A DNA stretch of 64,000 nucleotides from Caballeronia hypogeia (GCF_001544875.2 NZ_FCOA02000028.1:25760-89759); one strand, 5' to 3'; counted from the stretch's first letter, positions 1 to 8,911 are shown. Translations and numbers: made by a program. The notes: generated by a model from the sequence alone, not told the origin.

Positions 1-1380
1 GCGCTGCTCGAACGCGCGATGCGTGTCGAGCGCGCACTCGCCGCGCACGATTGCCGTCCCGACGAACCCGTGCACGTGCTCGTCTCCAGTCATCCGGCCG
101 ACCTTGCCGGCTTTCTCGGCGTGTGGCTCGCGGGCGGCGTGGTGGTGCCGCTGCATCGCACGTCGCCGGCGAGCGTGATCGACAGCGTGCAGGGCCGAAG
201 CCGCGCGCGGCTCTTGGTCGACGTGGCGCGCTCGGAAGACGACGCCGTCACGCGAATCGGCGAGACGCCGCCGCCGGCGCGCCCGCAACTCGAACGCGCC
301 GCGATGATCATCTTCACGTCCGGCTCGACGGGCGTTCCGAAGGGTGTCGTGATCGGTCACGACGCCTTCAGCGGAAAGCTTCGCGCAATCGACGCGATGA
401 TCCATTTCCGCCGCAACGAACGCACGCTGCAACTGCTAAACATCACGTTCAGCTTCGGCATCTGGTCGAGCCTTCTGACGCTGATCGGCGGCGGGACCAT
501 CGTGCTGCCGCAGAAGTTCGTTCCGGCGCTGCTGCTCGAACAGTTGCGCAATGAACAGATTCATCGCGTCGGCGTGGTGCCGACCATGTTGCGCGCCATG
601 CTCGCCGTGCTCGCGCAGGGCGCCGACGGTCTCACCGCCGCATGCCCGACGCTGCGCCAGATCCTGACCGGCGGCGAGCAGTTGAGCGAGCAGCTCGCGA
701 CGCAGGTCGCGCGGCTCTTTCCGGATACCGATCTGGTGAATATCTTCGGCCTCACCGAGACATCGACCTGCGACTTCTTCCAGTTTCCTCCGGACCGGCA
801 GGCGAATCCTCACTCGCTGGGCTTGCCGTCGAGCAACGTACGGTTTCGCGTCGTCGATGAACCGGGCGCGCCGTGTGGGCAGGGCGTCATCGGCGAATTG
901 CAGATCAGCAGTCCCTTCCTGATGACGGGCTACCTCGATGAACCCGGCCTCACGCAAGCGGCATTCTCCGACGGATGGTTCAGAACGGGCGACCTCGCCC
1001 AGCTCGATTTGGACGGTCAGGTGCGTCTGATGGGCCGCTCGAAGGAGCTCATCTCGCGCGGCGGCAACAAGGTCACGCCTATGGAAGTCGAACGCGCCCT
1101 CAAGCAATACGAGGCCGTTTGCGACTGCATGGTCGTAGGCGCGCCCGATGAGATTCTCGGCGAGCGCATTCATGCGCTGATCGTTCCGAACAGCGGCTGC
1201 GCGATCGAAGCGGACCCGCTGCGCGCATTTCTTTCGACCCGGCTCGACCGCTTCAAGATGCCGGACTTCATCTATATCGCCGATGCGCTTCCTGTCGGGC
1301 GAACCGGCAAGGCGGACCGGCGCGAGCTGCGCAACATGATTTCCGGCGGCACGCTTTCGCCCCTTGCGGGCCGTTCCTGA
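1..1380 (+). CDS. acyl-CoA ligase / AMP-dependent synthetase (5' end outside window)
   Basis: Class I adenylate-forming enzyme that would activate a carboxylic acid to its CoA thioester through an acyl-AMP. The reading frame is open from base 1 through the ATG at 19, so the true start probably lies upstream and the visible ~459 codons are partial. The P-loop motif TSGSTGVPKG is encoded at about 316-345, the hinge region GRSKELISRGGNKVTP follows near 1030-1080, and the catalytic lysine (TGKADR) is codon 1309-1311 close to the C-terminus. It lies 20 bp upstream of an enoyl-CoA hydratase gene and then an AcuI-type reductase on the same strand, so it probably supplies an acyl-CoA to those two. 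The acid substrate cannot be read from the sequence. Confidence 0.88.
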   Translation, partial: ALLERAMRVERALAAHDCRPDEPVHVLVSSHPADLAGFLGVWLAGGVVVPLHRTSPASVIDSVQGRSRARLLVDVARSEDDAVTRIGETPPPARPQLERAAMIIFTSGSTGVPKGVVIGHDAFSGKLRAIDAMIHFRRNERTLQLLNITFSFGIWSSLLTLIGGGTIVLPQKFVPALLLEQLRNEQIHRVGVVPTMLRAMLAVLAQGADGLTAACPTLRQILTGGEQLSEQLATQVARLFPDTDLVNIFGLTETSTCDFFQFPPDRQANPHSLGLPSSNVRFRVVDEPGAPCGQGVIGELQISSPFLMTGYLDEPGLTQAAFSDGWFRTGDLAQLDLDGQVRLMGRSKELISRGGNKVTPMEVERALKQYEAVCDCMVVGAPDEILGERIHALIVPNSGCAIEADPLRAFLSTRLDRFKMPDFIYIADALPVGRTGKADRRELRNMISGGTLSPLAGRS

Positions 1381-1400
1381 GACCGAACCGGAGACACCCG

Positions 1401-2216
1401 ATGTCCGAATTCATCACGCTCAAATACGAAGTCAAAGACTCGATCGCGATCATCACGCTGAACCGTCCTGAGCGTCTGAACGCGCTGGGCAAGAAGTCGC
1501 TGGAAGAGATCAACGCGGTCATGAACCGCGCGGAAGACGATGAAGCGGTTCGCGCGATCGTCATCACCGGTGAGGGAAAGGCGTTCTCGTCGGGCTTCGA
1601 CCTGAAGGAGCAGATGGAAGCGCGTCCGGAAGGCGCGGCCGTGTGGCGCGAAATTCTCGACCGCGATTTCGATACCACCATGCGTTTCTGGGACTGCCCC
1701 AAGCCGACCATCGCCGCGGTGCACGGCGCGTGTGTGGCCGGCGCGTTCGAGATCGTGCTCGCCTGCGATATCACCGTGGCCGCGCGCTCGGCCATCTTCG
1801 GCGAGCCCGAACTCAAGTTCGGCGCGGGCATCGTCACGATGCTGCTGCCCTGGATGACCAACCCCAAGCAGGCGAAGGAAATCATTCTGACCGGCCTCGA
1901 CCATATCGGGGCGGAGAAGGGCGCGGAACTGGGCTTCGTCAATCGCGTCGTCGATGAAGGCGAGCACTTGAACGAAGCGCTTCGCATCGCGCGCACGATG
2001 TGCGTCATCGACCCGAACCTGATGCGCGAAACCAAGCGCGCGATCAATCACAGTTTCGAAGCGCGCGGCATGAAGGAGACGCTCAAGCACGCGCTCGATA
2101 TCGACCATGCGGTCGAGACGGCGGTGTCGCCCGACAAGAAGGCGTTCATGGAAGTCGCGCGCGCGCAGGGCATGCGCGAGGCCATCCGCTGGCGTGACCG
2201 CCGCTTCGAATTCTGA
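1401..2216 (+). CDS. enoyl-CoA hydratase/isomerase family protein
   Basis: Crotonase-fold protein of 271 residues, a normal length for the family. It has the two oxyanion-hole segments: GKAFSSGFDLKEQ near residue 58 and HGACVAGAFEIVLACD near residue 110, followed by GEPELKFGAG. It would hydrate or isomerise an enoyl-CoA. The ATG at 1401 follows a purine-rich GGAGACACCCG leader, 20 bp after the CoA ligase stop. The downstream reductase follows at short distance, so ligase, hydratase and reductase form an operon. The usual catalytic acidic position in this family is variable, so hydratase versus isomerase cannot be decided. Its stop overlaps an alternative upstream ATG of the next gene by one base. 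Confidence 0.88.
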   Translation: MSEFITLKYEVKDSIAIITLNRPERLNALGKKSLEEINAVMNRAEDDEAVRAIVITGEGKAFSSGFDLKEQMEARPEGAAVWREILDRDFDTTMRFWDCPKPTIAAVHGACVAGAFEIVLACDITVAARSAIFGEPELKFGAGIVTMLLPWMTNPKQAKEIILTGLDHIGAEKGAELGFVNRVVDEGEHLNEALRIARTMCVIDPNLMRETKRAINHSFEARGMKETLKHALDIDHAVETAVSPDKKAFMEVARAQGMREAIRWRDRRFEF

Positions 2217-2251
2217 TGCTTCAAACCCGAATCATCCAACTGGAGAACGTA

Positions 2252-3247
2252 ATGTCCGGACAGACCTTCAATGCAATGATGCTCCGCGAGGAAGACAAGA
2301 AGACCAAGGCCGCGATCGAGAAGCTCGGTTTCGACTCGCTGCCGGACGAAGACACGCTGGTGAAGATCGAATATTCGACCATCAACTTCAAGGACGCGCT
2401 GGCCGTTACGGGCAAGGGGAGGATCGTCAAGACGTGGCCGCTCGTTCCGGGAATCGACTTCGCCGGCGAAGTGGTCGAGACGTCGAACCCGAATCTGCGC
2501 GCCGGTCAGAAAGTCGTGCTCACCGGCTGGAGCGTGGGCGAGAAGTACTGGGGCGGCTACAGCCAGTATCAGCGCGTGCGCGGCGAATGGCTGGTGTCGC
2601 TGCCCGAGGGTCTCACCACCCGGCAGGCGATGATGATCGGCACCGCGGGCTTTACCGGCATGCTGTGCGTGAACGCGCTCGAAAGCGCGGGCATCACGCC
2701 CGCCAGCGGTCCGGTGCTCGTGACGGGCGCGGCGGGTGGCGTGGGCAGCGTGGCCGTCGCGGTGTTGAGCAAGCTGGGATACGAAGTCAGCGCGCTCACC
2801 GGCAATGAAGAGAAGCACGAGTATGTGAAGGGCCTCGGCGCCAAAGAGTTCGTCGATGGCCCGCAATGGGCCGACGCCCCGCGTCCTCTCGAAGCTCAGA
2901 AATGGGCCGCGGCCATCGACACCGTCGGTTCGAAGGTGCTCGCCCGCGTGCTCGCCGAGATGAACTACAACGGCGTGGTCGCGGCGTGCGGGCTCGCCGG
3001 AGGCGCGGACCTGCCGACCACCGTCATGCCGTTCATCCTGCGCGGCGTGCGGCTGATCGGCGTCGATTCGGTGATGCTGCCGTCGAAGGATCGCATCAAG
3101 GCGTGGAACCGCATCGTCATCGACCTTCCGGCGACGCTGCTCGACGGTATCGCCGCGCAAACGGTCCGGCTCGAAGACGTGGGCGCAGCGGCCGAAGCCA
3201 TGCTCGCGGGTCAGCTCAAAGGCCGCGTGCTGGTCGACGTGAACTGA
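2252..3247 (+). CDS. AcuI/YhdH-type NADPH:enoyl-CoA (acryloyl-CoA) reductase, MDR superfamily
   Basis: Medium-chain dehydrogenase/reductase of 331 residues. It has the family N-terminus (INFKDALAVTGKG), the substrate/cofactor region GWSVGEKYWGGYSQYQRV and the Rossmann signature VTGAAGGVGSVAVAVLSKLG near residue 148. AcuI/YhdH enzymes reduce acryloyl-CoA to propionyl-CoA using NADPH; broader quinone or enoyl-CoA substrates are possible. The start at 2252 is preferred because GGAG lies six bases before it. An ATG at 2216 would add 12 residues and overlap the previous stop but has no comparable ribosome site. The gene order ligase, hydratase, reductase would fit use of a short unsaturated acid, which is inference. 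Confidence 0.85.
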   Translation: MSGQTFNAMMLREEDKKTKAAIEKLGFDSLPDEDTLVKIEYSTINFKDALAVTGKGRIVKTWPLVPGIDFAGEVVETSNPNLRAGQKVVLTGWSVGEKYWGGYSQYQRVRGEWLVSLPEGLTTRQAMMIGTAGFTGMLCVNALESAGITPASGPVLVTGAAGGVGSVAVAVLSKLGYEVSALTGNEEKHEYVKGLGAKEFVDGPQWADAPRPLEAQKWAAAIDTVGSKVLARVLAEMNYNGVVAACGLAGGADLPTTVMPFILRGVRLIGVDSVMLPSKDRIKAWNRIVIDLPATLLDGIAAQTVRLEDVGAAAEAMLAGQLKGRVLVDVN

Positions 3248-3423
3248 CGTCCGTGCGTCGCGAGGAAATTGCCCGGATGCTTTCGCTGCTGCTGCGTTCA
3301 TCCGGGTACTCGATGAACGGCTATCATGCACGCTTCGGCAAGCAGGGAAGCGTTCATGGGAATTCACACATCGGGTCCGTTCATTGAAATCGTTCGCTGG
3401 CACGACCGAGGCGACGGTCTTCC

Positions 3424-3861
3424 ATGCTGACGTGGTCGGTCTACAGCGGCCTGTTTCTCGCGGCCTTCGGCGCGGCGACGCTGTTGCCGCTCCAGTCGGA
3501 GGCGGTGCTGGTCGGACTGCTGCTGAGCAAGCACTATTCGGTGAACCTGCTGCTTGCGGTGGCGACGGTTGGCAACGTGCTCGGATCGGTCGTCAACTGG
3601 CTGCTCGGCCTCTATATCGAACGCTGGAAACACAAACGCTGGTTTCCCGTTTCCGATGAAAAGCTCGAAAAGGCCCAACGCACCTACCAACGCTTCGGTC
3701 AGTGGTCGCTGCTCCTGAGCTGGGCGCCGGTGATCGGCGATCCCCTCACGCTGCTCGCCGGCGTCATGCGCGAGCCGTTCATGCGCTTCGTGTTGCTCGT
3801 GACGATCGCAAAACTCGGCCGATACCTCGTTCTTACCCTCGTGACGCTGGCGATCGTTTGA
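3424..3861 (+). CDS. YqaA-like DedA/SNARE-associated family membrane protein
   Basis: Small 145-residue inner-membrane protein with four hydrophobic segments (about residues 5-25, 28-50, 95-112 and 122-144). It resembles YqaA-type members of the DedA/VTT superfamily, proposed to act in lipid or ion movement across the membrane. Characteristic stretches are LPLQSEAVLVGLLL near the N-terminus, the GNVLGSVVNWLLG segment and APVIGDPLTLLAGVMR. It is separated from the acyl-CoA operon by 176 bp in which I see no gene. Function in the cell is not established for this subfamily. Confidence 0.75.
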   Translation: MLTWSVYSGLFLAAFGAATLLPLQSEAVLVGLLLSKHYSVNLLLAVATVGNVLGSVVNWLLGLYIERWKHKRWFPVSDEKLEKAQRTYQRFGQWSLLLSWAPVIGDPLTLLAGVMREPFMRFVLLVTIAKLGRYLVLTLVTLAIV

Positions 3862-3862
3862 A

Positions 3863-3911
3863 TTGGCGCCTGATTTTTGTTCGGATACTATAGTAGACGT
3901 TAGTCAACTAT
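3863..3911 (+). promoter_or_regulatory. promoter with overlapping palindromic operator upstream of the GNAT gene
   Basis: A plausible sigma-70 promoter has TTGGCG at 3863-3868 and TACTAT at 3886-3891, spaced 17 bp. Overlapping the -10 is an inverted repeat at 3890-3911 with arms ATAGTAGAC and GTCAACTAT around GTTA (8 of 9 positions pair). The half-site core ACTATAGT-N-GACG recurs at 12776 upstream of the monooxygenase operon, so one regulator may control both. The GNAT start codon lies about 20 bp downstream. Confidence 0.55.
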
Positions 3912-3929
3912 GAAATACGGGCTCGAACG

Positions 3930-4448
3930 ATGAATATCCGCGATGCAGTGCTCGACGACCTCCCGGTCGTCACCTCGATCTACAACGACGCCGTGCAGCA
4001 CACCACGGCAATCTGGAACGACAGGCTCGTCGACGTAGCGAACCGCACGCAGTGGCTCGCGGAGCGTCAGAAGCAGGGCTACCCGGTGCTGGTCTCGGTC
4101 GATGAAGCCGGAGAGGTCACGGGCTATGCGTCGTTCGGAGACTGGCGCGCGTTCGATGGCTACCGCCACACCGTGGAGCACTCGGTCTACGTGCACGCCG
4201 GTCAGCGCGGCAAGCGCATCGGCGAGGCGCTGATGCTTGCGTTGATCGAGCGTGCGCGCGGCATCGGCAAGCACGTCATGGTCGCCGCGATCGAATCGGG
4301 AAACAAGGGCTCCATTCGCCTGCACGAGAAGCTCGGTTTCAGTCACGTGGGCCAGATGCCTCAGGTCGGCATGAAGTTCGGCGAATGGCTCGACCTCACG
4401 TTCCTTCAGCTGATTCTCGATGACCGCGCGAAGCCGGGCGACGCCTGA
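3930..4448 (+). CDS. GNAT family N-acetyltransferase (phosphinothricin acetyltransferase/MnaT-like)
   Basis: A 172-residue GCN5-related acetyltransferase. The acetyl-CoA pyrophosphate loop is visible as QRGKRIGEAL near residue 91, followed by the AAIESGNKGSIRLHEKLGF strand-helix unit typical of the Pat/MnaT subfamily, which N-acetylates small amino-acid-like substrates. It converges on the MFS gene (10 bp apart) and carries a palindrome at its promoter that resembles the one before the monooxygenase gene at 12722. Together with the M20 deacylase and flavin monooxygenase nearby, it fits the acetylating first step of S-substituted cysteine degradation, as done by SnaA/YxeL in Bacillus. That role is inference; resistance-type acetylation of an antibiotic-like amino acid is the alternative. 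Confidence 0.8.
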   Translation: MNIRDAVLDDLPVVTSIYNDAVQHTTAIWNDRLVDVANRTQWLAERQKQGYPVLVSVDEAGEVTGYASFGDWRAFDGYRHTVEHSVYVHAGQRGKRIGEALMLALIERARGIGKHVMVAAIESGNKGSIRLHEKLGFSHVGQMPQVGMKFGEWLDLTFLQLILDDRAKPGDA

Positions 4449-4458
4449 ATTGCACGCG

Positions 4459-5703
4459 CTAGATTCGTGATGTCTCGCCTCTCGCCTGCCGTCTGAGCAG
4501 CGGGGCGAATCCGGCCAGGCCCGCGATCGGACCGATGACGAGCAGCCACGCCGAGTCGAGCCCGATTCTCTCGAACAGCGTGGTTGCCGCCGAGATCGAT
4601 ACGACCGTGATCGCGAAGCCGATCGAGTTCTGAATCGCGAGCGCGCTTCCCACGAGTTCGGGCGGGCAAGCCTTCGCGGAGAGCGCGGAAAACTGCGGCG
4701 AATCCGCGACCACCGTCGCGCCCCACACGAGCAGCAGAAGAAACAGAAGCGGGGTGCCGGCATTGCGCCACATCAGCGCGAACAGCACGCAGCACGTGCC
4801 CGATATCGCCAGCGCGCCCGCGGCGACGCCAGCGCTGCCGATCCTTCGCGACAGCATGCCGCCCGCGAGACAGCCGACGGCGCCCGCCGCGAAGACGAAA
4901 AACGAAAGACCGGACACGCCGCCCGCATGCACGCCCTGCGCCAGCGATGAGCGTGAAATGTAAAGCGGCACCAGCGTCCAGAACGCGTAGAGCTCCCACA
5001 TGTGGCCGAAATAGCCCAGCGCCGCGCTGCGAAAGTCGGGGCGTTTGAGTGCGTCGAAGATTCCGGGCGAAGCGGCGGCCGCGCCTGCTTCCTGCCGGCG
5101 AGGATCGATTCGTGGCCGTGGCCCGTCGCCGAGAACGGCGATGAGCGCGCCCGCGATCAGCGCCAGCACCGACGACGCCACGATGATCGCCTGCCACGGC
5201 CAGTCCGCGCCTACCACTTTCAGCGCGTGCGGAAGGCCTGAGCCCAGGGTCAGCATCGCGACGAGCTGCGCCAGCGCCGGACCGGTTTTCTCGGGCGCCC
5301 ACTTGACGATCAGCTTCATTCCCATCGGATAGATGCCGGCCAGACATATGCCGACGAGAAAACGGCACATCGCGCCGGAAAGCACGCCTGTCGCGAGCAG
5401 CGCGAACATCGCGTTGAAGATGGCGCCGAGAACGGCGCTCAGGACGAAGATGGAACTCGCGCGAAACCGGTCGGCGATGCCGGTCAGCGACATCGTCAGC
5501 GTGCCGAGGATGAAGCCAGCCTGCACCGCGCTGGTCAGCCAGCCGATATCCGTGGCGCTGGCGTGCCACGCGCGCGTGATTCCGGAAGCAGCGCCGTTGG
5601 CGCTGAACCACAGCGAGGTTCCGAACAACTGCGCGAGCGAGATCACCGACACGGGGCCGGCGCGTTCCACCAGCAGTCGCCGCACGCCGCTACTTTCCGC
5701 CAT
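4459..5703 (-). CDS. MFS transporter
   Basis: Major facilitator superfamily permease of about 414 residues with roughly twelve hydrophobic segments and the typical loop GSGLPHALKVVG region between the halves. Substrate unknown. An ATG lies at 5703, but a TTG two codons upstream (5709) sits eight bases after a GGAG on the minus strand, so TTG may be the real start. It is the last gene of a close-packed minus-strand run (DUF3311, SSS symporter, lumazine synthase, M20 deacylase, MFS), 25 bp after the deacylase. This suggests uptake or export of the compound handled by that enzyme set. Confidence 0.82.
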   Translation of the reverse strand: MAESSGVRRLLVERAGPVSVISLAQLFGTSLWFSANGAASGITRAWHASATDIGWLTSAVQAGFILGTLTMSLTGIADRFRASSIFVLSAVLGAIFNAMFALLATGVLSGAMCRFLVGICLAGIYPMGMKLIVKWAPEKTGPALAQLVAMLTLGSGLPHALKVVGADWPWQAIIVASSVLALIAGALIAVLGDGPRPRIDPRRQEAGAAAASPGIFDALKRPDFRSAALGYFGHMWELYAFWTLVPLYISRSSLAQGVHAGGVSGLSFFVFAAGAVGCLAGGMLSRRIGSAGVAAGALAISGTCCVLFALMWRNAGTPLLFLLLLVWGATVVADSPQFSALSAKACPPELVGSALAIQNSIGFAITVVSISAATTLFERIGLDSAWLLVIGPIAGLAGFAPLLRRQARGETSRI

Positions 5704-5728
5704 TGCCAAGGGAATATCTCCTGTCGTT

Positions 5729-6919
5729 TCAGCGCGCTGCGGACGGCCGCTGGAAATAGCCGTGCGCCAGCGCGGTCCAGTAGCGAACGCCTGCCGGGAT
5801 GAGCGCGTCGTTGAAATCATAGGCCGGGTTGTGCAGGCCCGCATCGCCACCGCTTCCGGCCAGCACATAGGCGCCGGGACGGGCTTCCAGCATGAACCCG
5901 AAGTCCTCCGATGTCATGTTCGGTTCGACATCGGCGTGAACCCGGTCGTCGCCGAAGGTGGAGCGCAGCACGGCGGCGCAGAAATCGGTTTCGGCTTTCG
6001 TGTTGACGGTCGCCGGATAGTACTGGAAGAACTCCGTTTCGATCCGCACGCCATATGAATGCGCTGCGCCCTGACAGAGGCGGTCCACGCTCGCCTTGAT
6101 TTCGTTCAGCAGGCGCGACGACAAGGTGCGAATCGTCCCTCGCATCTCGACCGATTCGGGCACGACGTTGTCCGTCTCTCCCGCGTGCATCATGCAAACC
6201 GACAGCACGGCCGGATCGACCGGATCCTTGTGCCTCGCGCAAAGCGTCTGGAACTGAAGCACCAGCGCGCAGGCGATCGGCACGGGATCGATGCCGAGAT
6301 GCGGTTGCGCCGCGTGCGCGCCGACACCTTTCACGACGATGCGAAAGCGCGTGCCCGCCGCCATGATCGGCCCCGCACGCAAGCCGAAGTGTCCCACGGG
6401 CAGGCTCGGCCAGTTGTGCATCGCGAACACCGCTTCGCTCGGGAATTGCTCCAGCAAGCCTTCGTCGAGCATGCGCTTCGCGCCCGCGCCGCCTTCTTCC
6501 GCAGGCTGAAAGACGAAATGAACGCTGCCGGGCAATCGCGGCAATTGCTTGAGCACGCGCGCGGCGGCCAGCAGCATGACCGTGTGGCCATCGTGACCGC
6601 AGGCGTGCATGCGGCCTTCGTGACGCGACGCATATGCGTGCTGACTCGTCTCGCGGATCGGCAACGCGTCCATGTCCGCGCGCAGCAGAATCGCGCGGGA
6701 AGGATCGGCGCCGGGCAGGCTCGCGACCACGCCGGTTCCACCCAGCCCTCGCGTGACTTCGTATCCGATCTGCCGTAGTTCATCGGCCACCGCTTCCGAG
6801 GTGCGGACTTCCTCGTAGCGCAGTTCCGGGTGCGCGTGCAGGTCATGCCTCAGTGAAATCCATCGCGGAAGATGTTCGTCGATCAGTGCGTCCAGTTGCG
6901 CTTCAATACCTTGATTCAT
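5729..6919 (-). CDS. M20 family metallo-amidohydrolase (N-acyl amino acid deacylase / hippurate hydrolase type)
   Basis: A 396-residue M20D peptidase-family hydrolase that would cleave an N-acyl amino acid to the acid plus free amino acid. Visible metal-site motifs are DMDALPIRE, HACGHDGHTVMLL, FQPAEEGGAGA and MTSEDFGFML in order along the chain, so the di-metal centre appears intact. It sits 15 bp downstream of the lumazine synthase gene and 25 bp before the MFS gene. In Bacillus, M20 enzymes of this type (SndA/YtnL, YxeP) remove the acetyl group after oxidative C-S cleavage of N-acetyl S-alkyl cysteines. The presence here of a GNAT and an NtaA-type monooxygenase suggests a similar role by inference. 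Confidence 0.88.
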   Translation of the reverse strand: MNQGIEAQLDALIDEHLPRWISLRHDLHAHPELRYEEVRTSEAVADELRQIGYEVTRGLGGTGVVASLPGADPSRAILLRADMDALPIRETSQHAYASRHEGRMHACGHDGHTVMLLAAARVLKQLPRLPGSVHFVFQPAEEGGAGAKRMLDEGLLEQFPSEAVFAMHNWPSLPVGHFGLRAGPIMAAGTRFRIVVKGVGAHAAQPHLGIDPVPIACALVLQFQTLCARHKDPVDPAVLSVCMMHAGETDNVVPESVEMRGTIRTLSSRLLNEIKASVDRLCQGAAHSYGVRIETEFFQYYPATVNTKAETDFCAAVLRSTFGDDRVHADVEPNMTSEDFGFMLEARPGAYVLAGSGGDAGLHNPAYDFNDALIPAGVRYWTALAHGYFQRPSAAR

Positions 6920-6934
6920 GCTCGTTTCGAATGT

Positions 6935-7414
6935 TCATGTCAGTGTCTCGACGCGATAGTCGTCGAGCGCCTGCAGGCTGAGAAGTTGCTGCATGCAAGC
7001 CTCGGCCAGCTCGCCTCCCTTGATCGGAAAATGGTCCTTGAAGAACTGCAGATGCGCCGCGTGCTCGTGAAAGTGGTGTGGCGTGAGCACCATCGAGAAA
7101 ACCGGAACGTTCGTATCCAGTTGCACGCGCATCAGTGCATCGACGACCGTGCTCGCGACGAAATCATGGCGATAGATTCCTCCATCGACGACGAACGCCG
7201 CGCCCACGATCGCGTCGTAACGCCCGCTCGCCGCGAGCCGGCGCGCGAACAAGGGAATCTCGAACGCGCCGGGAACGGTGAAGTAGTGGATGCGGCTTTC
7301 ATCCATTCCTTTGGCTTGCATGCGACGCGCGAAGGCTTCCTTGCCCGAGGCCAGGATGTCCGAATGCCATTGCGCTTCGACGTAGGCAATCTCGAATCCG
7401 GAGTGTCCGTTCAT
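6935..7414 (-). CDS. ribH: 6,7-dimethyl-8-ribityllumazine synthase (RibH2-type paralogue)
   Basis: Lumazine synthase of about 159 residues, which condenses the ribityl-aminouracil with dihydroxybutanone phosphate in riboflavin synthesis. It has the substrate-loop VPGAFEIPL, the AAFVVDGGIYRHDFV segment and the PVFSMVLTPHHFHEH region containing the usual catalytic histidine neighbourhood. GTG at 7417 with GAGG five bases upstream is an equally possible start. It is embedded in a transporter/deacylase operon rather than with ribD, ribE or ribA genes, so it is probably an accessory copy that boosts flavin supply for the nearby FMN-dependent monooxygenase; this parallels RibR in the Bacillus ytm operon. 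The pathway link is inference. Confidence 0.88.
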   Translation of the reverse strand: MNGHSGFEIAYVEAQWHSDILASGKEAFARRMQAKGMDESRIHYFTVPGAFEIPLFARRLAASGRYDAIVGAAFVVDGGIYRHDFVASTVVDALMRVQLDTNVPVFSMVLTPHHFHEHAAHLQFFKDHFPIKGGELAEACMQQLLSLQALDDYRVETLT

Positions 7415-7435
7415 CACGTCATCCTCAATGGTTCG

Positions 7436-8911
7436 TCAAAGCGCTGTCGCGCCGCTGCGTGCTTCATCGGTCGCGCGTCTCGTGAGCAGGGTCACGATGA
7501 CGAGCGTGATTACGTTGAGCACGAGCGCGACAATGCCGACGTTCAGGTCCTTCAGCGCATCGGGGAGGAACGGGAAAAGTTGCGCGATCGTGCTCTTCGT
7601 GAGCGACACGGCCGCAACCGTCGCTTCTCCGACGATGATGCTCGCGAAAGCGGCGGGCCGCGTGACCGGGTTATTGCGCATCAGCGAAGCCACGAGCACC
7701 GGGAACAGTTGCGTCACGAGCGCATAGGCCATGAGCAGCAGCGAGACGATGGTCTGCCCGCCCTGCAGCGTGAAGAACACGGCGGCCAGCATGATGAGCG
7801 GCGCGATCCAGCGCGCGGAAGCGGCGATGTGTTCCTTGCTTGCGCCCGGCCGCGCCACGCGGTAGACGTTATTCGCGAGCAGCGTCGATGCGGTCATGAG
7901 GATCATCGAGCCGGGCACGATCGCGGTCAGCACACCGGCCGCGCCGATCACGCCGACGAACCAGGGATCGAATGTCGCCATCGAGATCTTGAGGAGCGCC
8001 AGATCGATTTCGGTTCCCTTGAGGCCGGGAATGCGCAGGACCGCCGCGAAGCCCACGAAGAAAATGAACAGCAGCATGAGCTGATAGATCGGCAGCACGT
8101 AAGCATTCCGGCGCAACACTTCCTCGCGTTTGGCGGTGTAGGTCGCCATGAACATGTGCGGCCACATGTAGAAGCCGAGCGTCGAGAGCAGCACGGTCGA
8201 GACGAGCCACACCGGGCTCTCGCCGCGCGACGACAGGGCGAGAAAGCCGGGCTTCGCTTCTTCGATGGCGGCGAACATCTGCCCGACGCCGCCGTAGTAA
8301 TGGAACGGCAGGTACAGGCCCAGAAAGACGGCGACGCCCATCACGAGAATGTCCTTCACGACGGAGGTCCACGCGGAGCCATGCACGCCCGACAACGCGA
8401 CATAAACGGCGACGACGGTCGCCCCGATCCATACGCCCTGAGTCGATGACAAGGCCGAATACGAGGCCACCGTCACGATGATGCCGAGCCCCTTGAGCTG
8501 CAACACGAGATACGGAATGAGCGCGACGATGCCGACGATCGCCACGAACACGCCGAGCATCGGGCTGCTGTACTTCGCGGCGAAGAAGTCGGGTTGCGAG
8601 ATGAGGCCGCGCTGCTTCGCGTATCGCCAGATGGGCGGAAGCAGCCAGTACGACAGCACGAAGCACAGGCTGCCGTAGCCGATCATGTAGTACGCGGCGC
8701 CGCCGTGCCCATAGGCGTATCCGCTGCCGCCGAGGAACACGAAGGTCGTATAGATTTCTCCGGCCATCAGCAGGAACACGATCGCGGTGCCGAATCCTCG
8801 CCCGCCGACGGCCCATTGCTCGAGACTCATGCCTTTCCCTGGCCGGGCGCGGATGCCGAGAAACAACGCCAGCGCCATGGCGGCGAAAATGATCAACAGT
8901 GCGCTATTCAT
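7436..8911 (-). CDS. sodium:solute symporter (SSS family)
   Basis: A 491-residue symporter with about thirteen hydrophobic segments. The N-terminal signature MSLEQWAVGGRGFG and the following segment are nearly shared with a second 491-residue SSS protein encoded at 24034-25509. Its start overlaps the stop of the upstream DUF3311 gene by four bases (ATGA), the same pairing seen for the second copy. It is 18 bp upstream of the lumazine synthase gene. It presumably imports an organic solute with sodium; the operon context (deacylase, flavin supply) points to an amino-acid-like or N-acylated compound, which is inference. Confidence 0.88.
   Translation of the reverse strand: MNSALLIIFAAMALALFLGIRARPGKGMSLEQWAVGGRGFGTAIVFLLMAGEIYTTFVFLGGSGYAYGHGGAAYYMIGYGSLCFVLSYWLLPPIWRYAKQRGLISQPDFFAAKYSSPMLGVFVAIVGIVALIPYLVLQLKGLGIIVTVASYSALSSTQGVWIGATVVAVYVALSGVHGSAWTSVVKDILVMGVAVFLGLYLPFHYYGGVGQMFAAIEEAKPGFLALSSRGESPVWLVSTVLLSTLGFYMWPHMFMATYTAKREEVLRRNAYVLPIYQLMLLFIFFVGFAAVLRIPGLKGTEIDLALLKISMATFDPWFVGVIGAAGVLTAIVPGSMILMTASTLLANNVYRVARPGASKEHIAASARWIAPLIMLAAVFFTLQGGQTIVSLLLMAYALVTQLFPVLVASLMRNNPVTRPAAFASIIVGEATVAAVSLTKSTIAQLFPFLPDALKDLNVGIVALVLNVITLVIVTLLTRRATDEARSGATAL

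Noticed and set aside
3399..3413. Sigma-54-like TGGCACG-N4-AGGC before the YqaA-like gene
   Set aside because: GG and GC spacing is right but the -12 box is poor and it lies only ten bases from the start codon.
6872..8449. Long open frame of about 525 codons on the plus strand opposite the M20, ribH and SSS genes
   Set aside because: Arg/His-rich shadow of genuine minus-strand genes, no ribosome site, no family resemblance.
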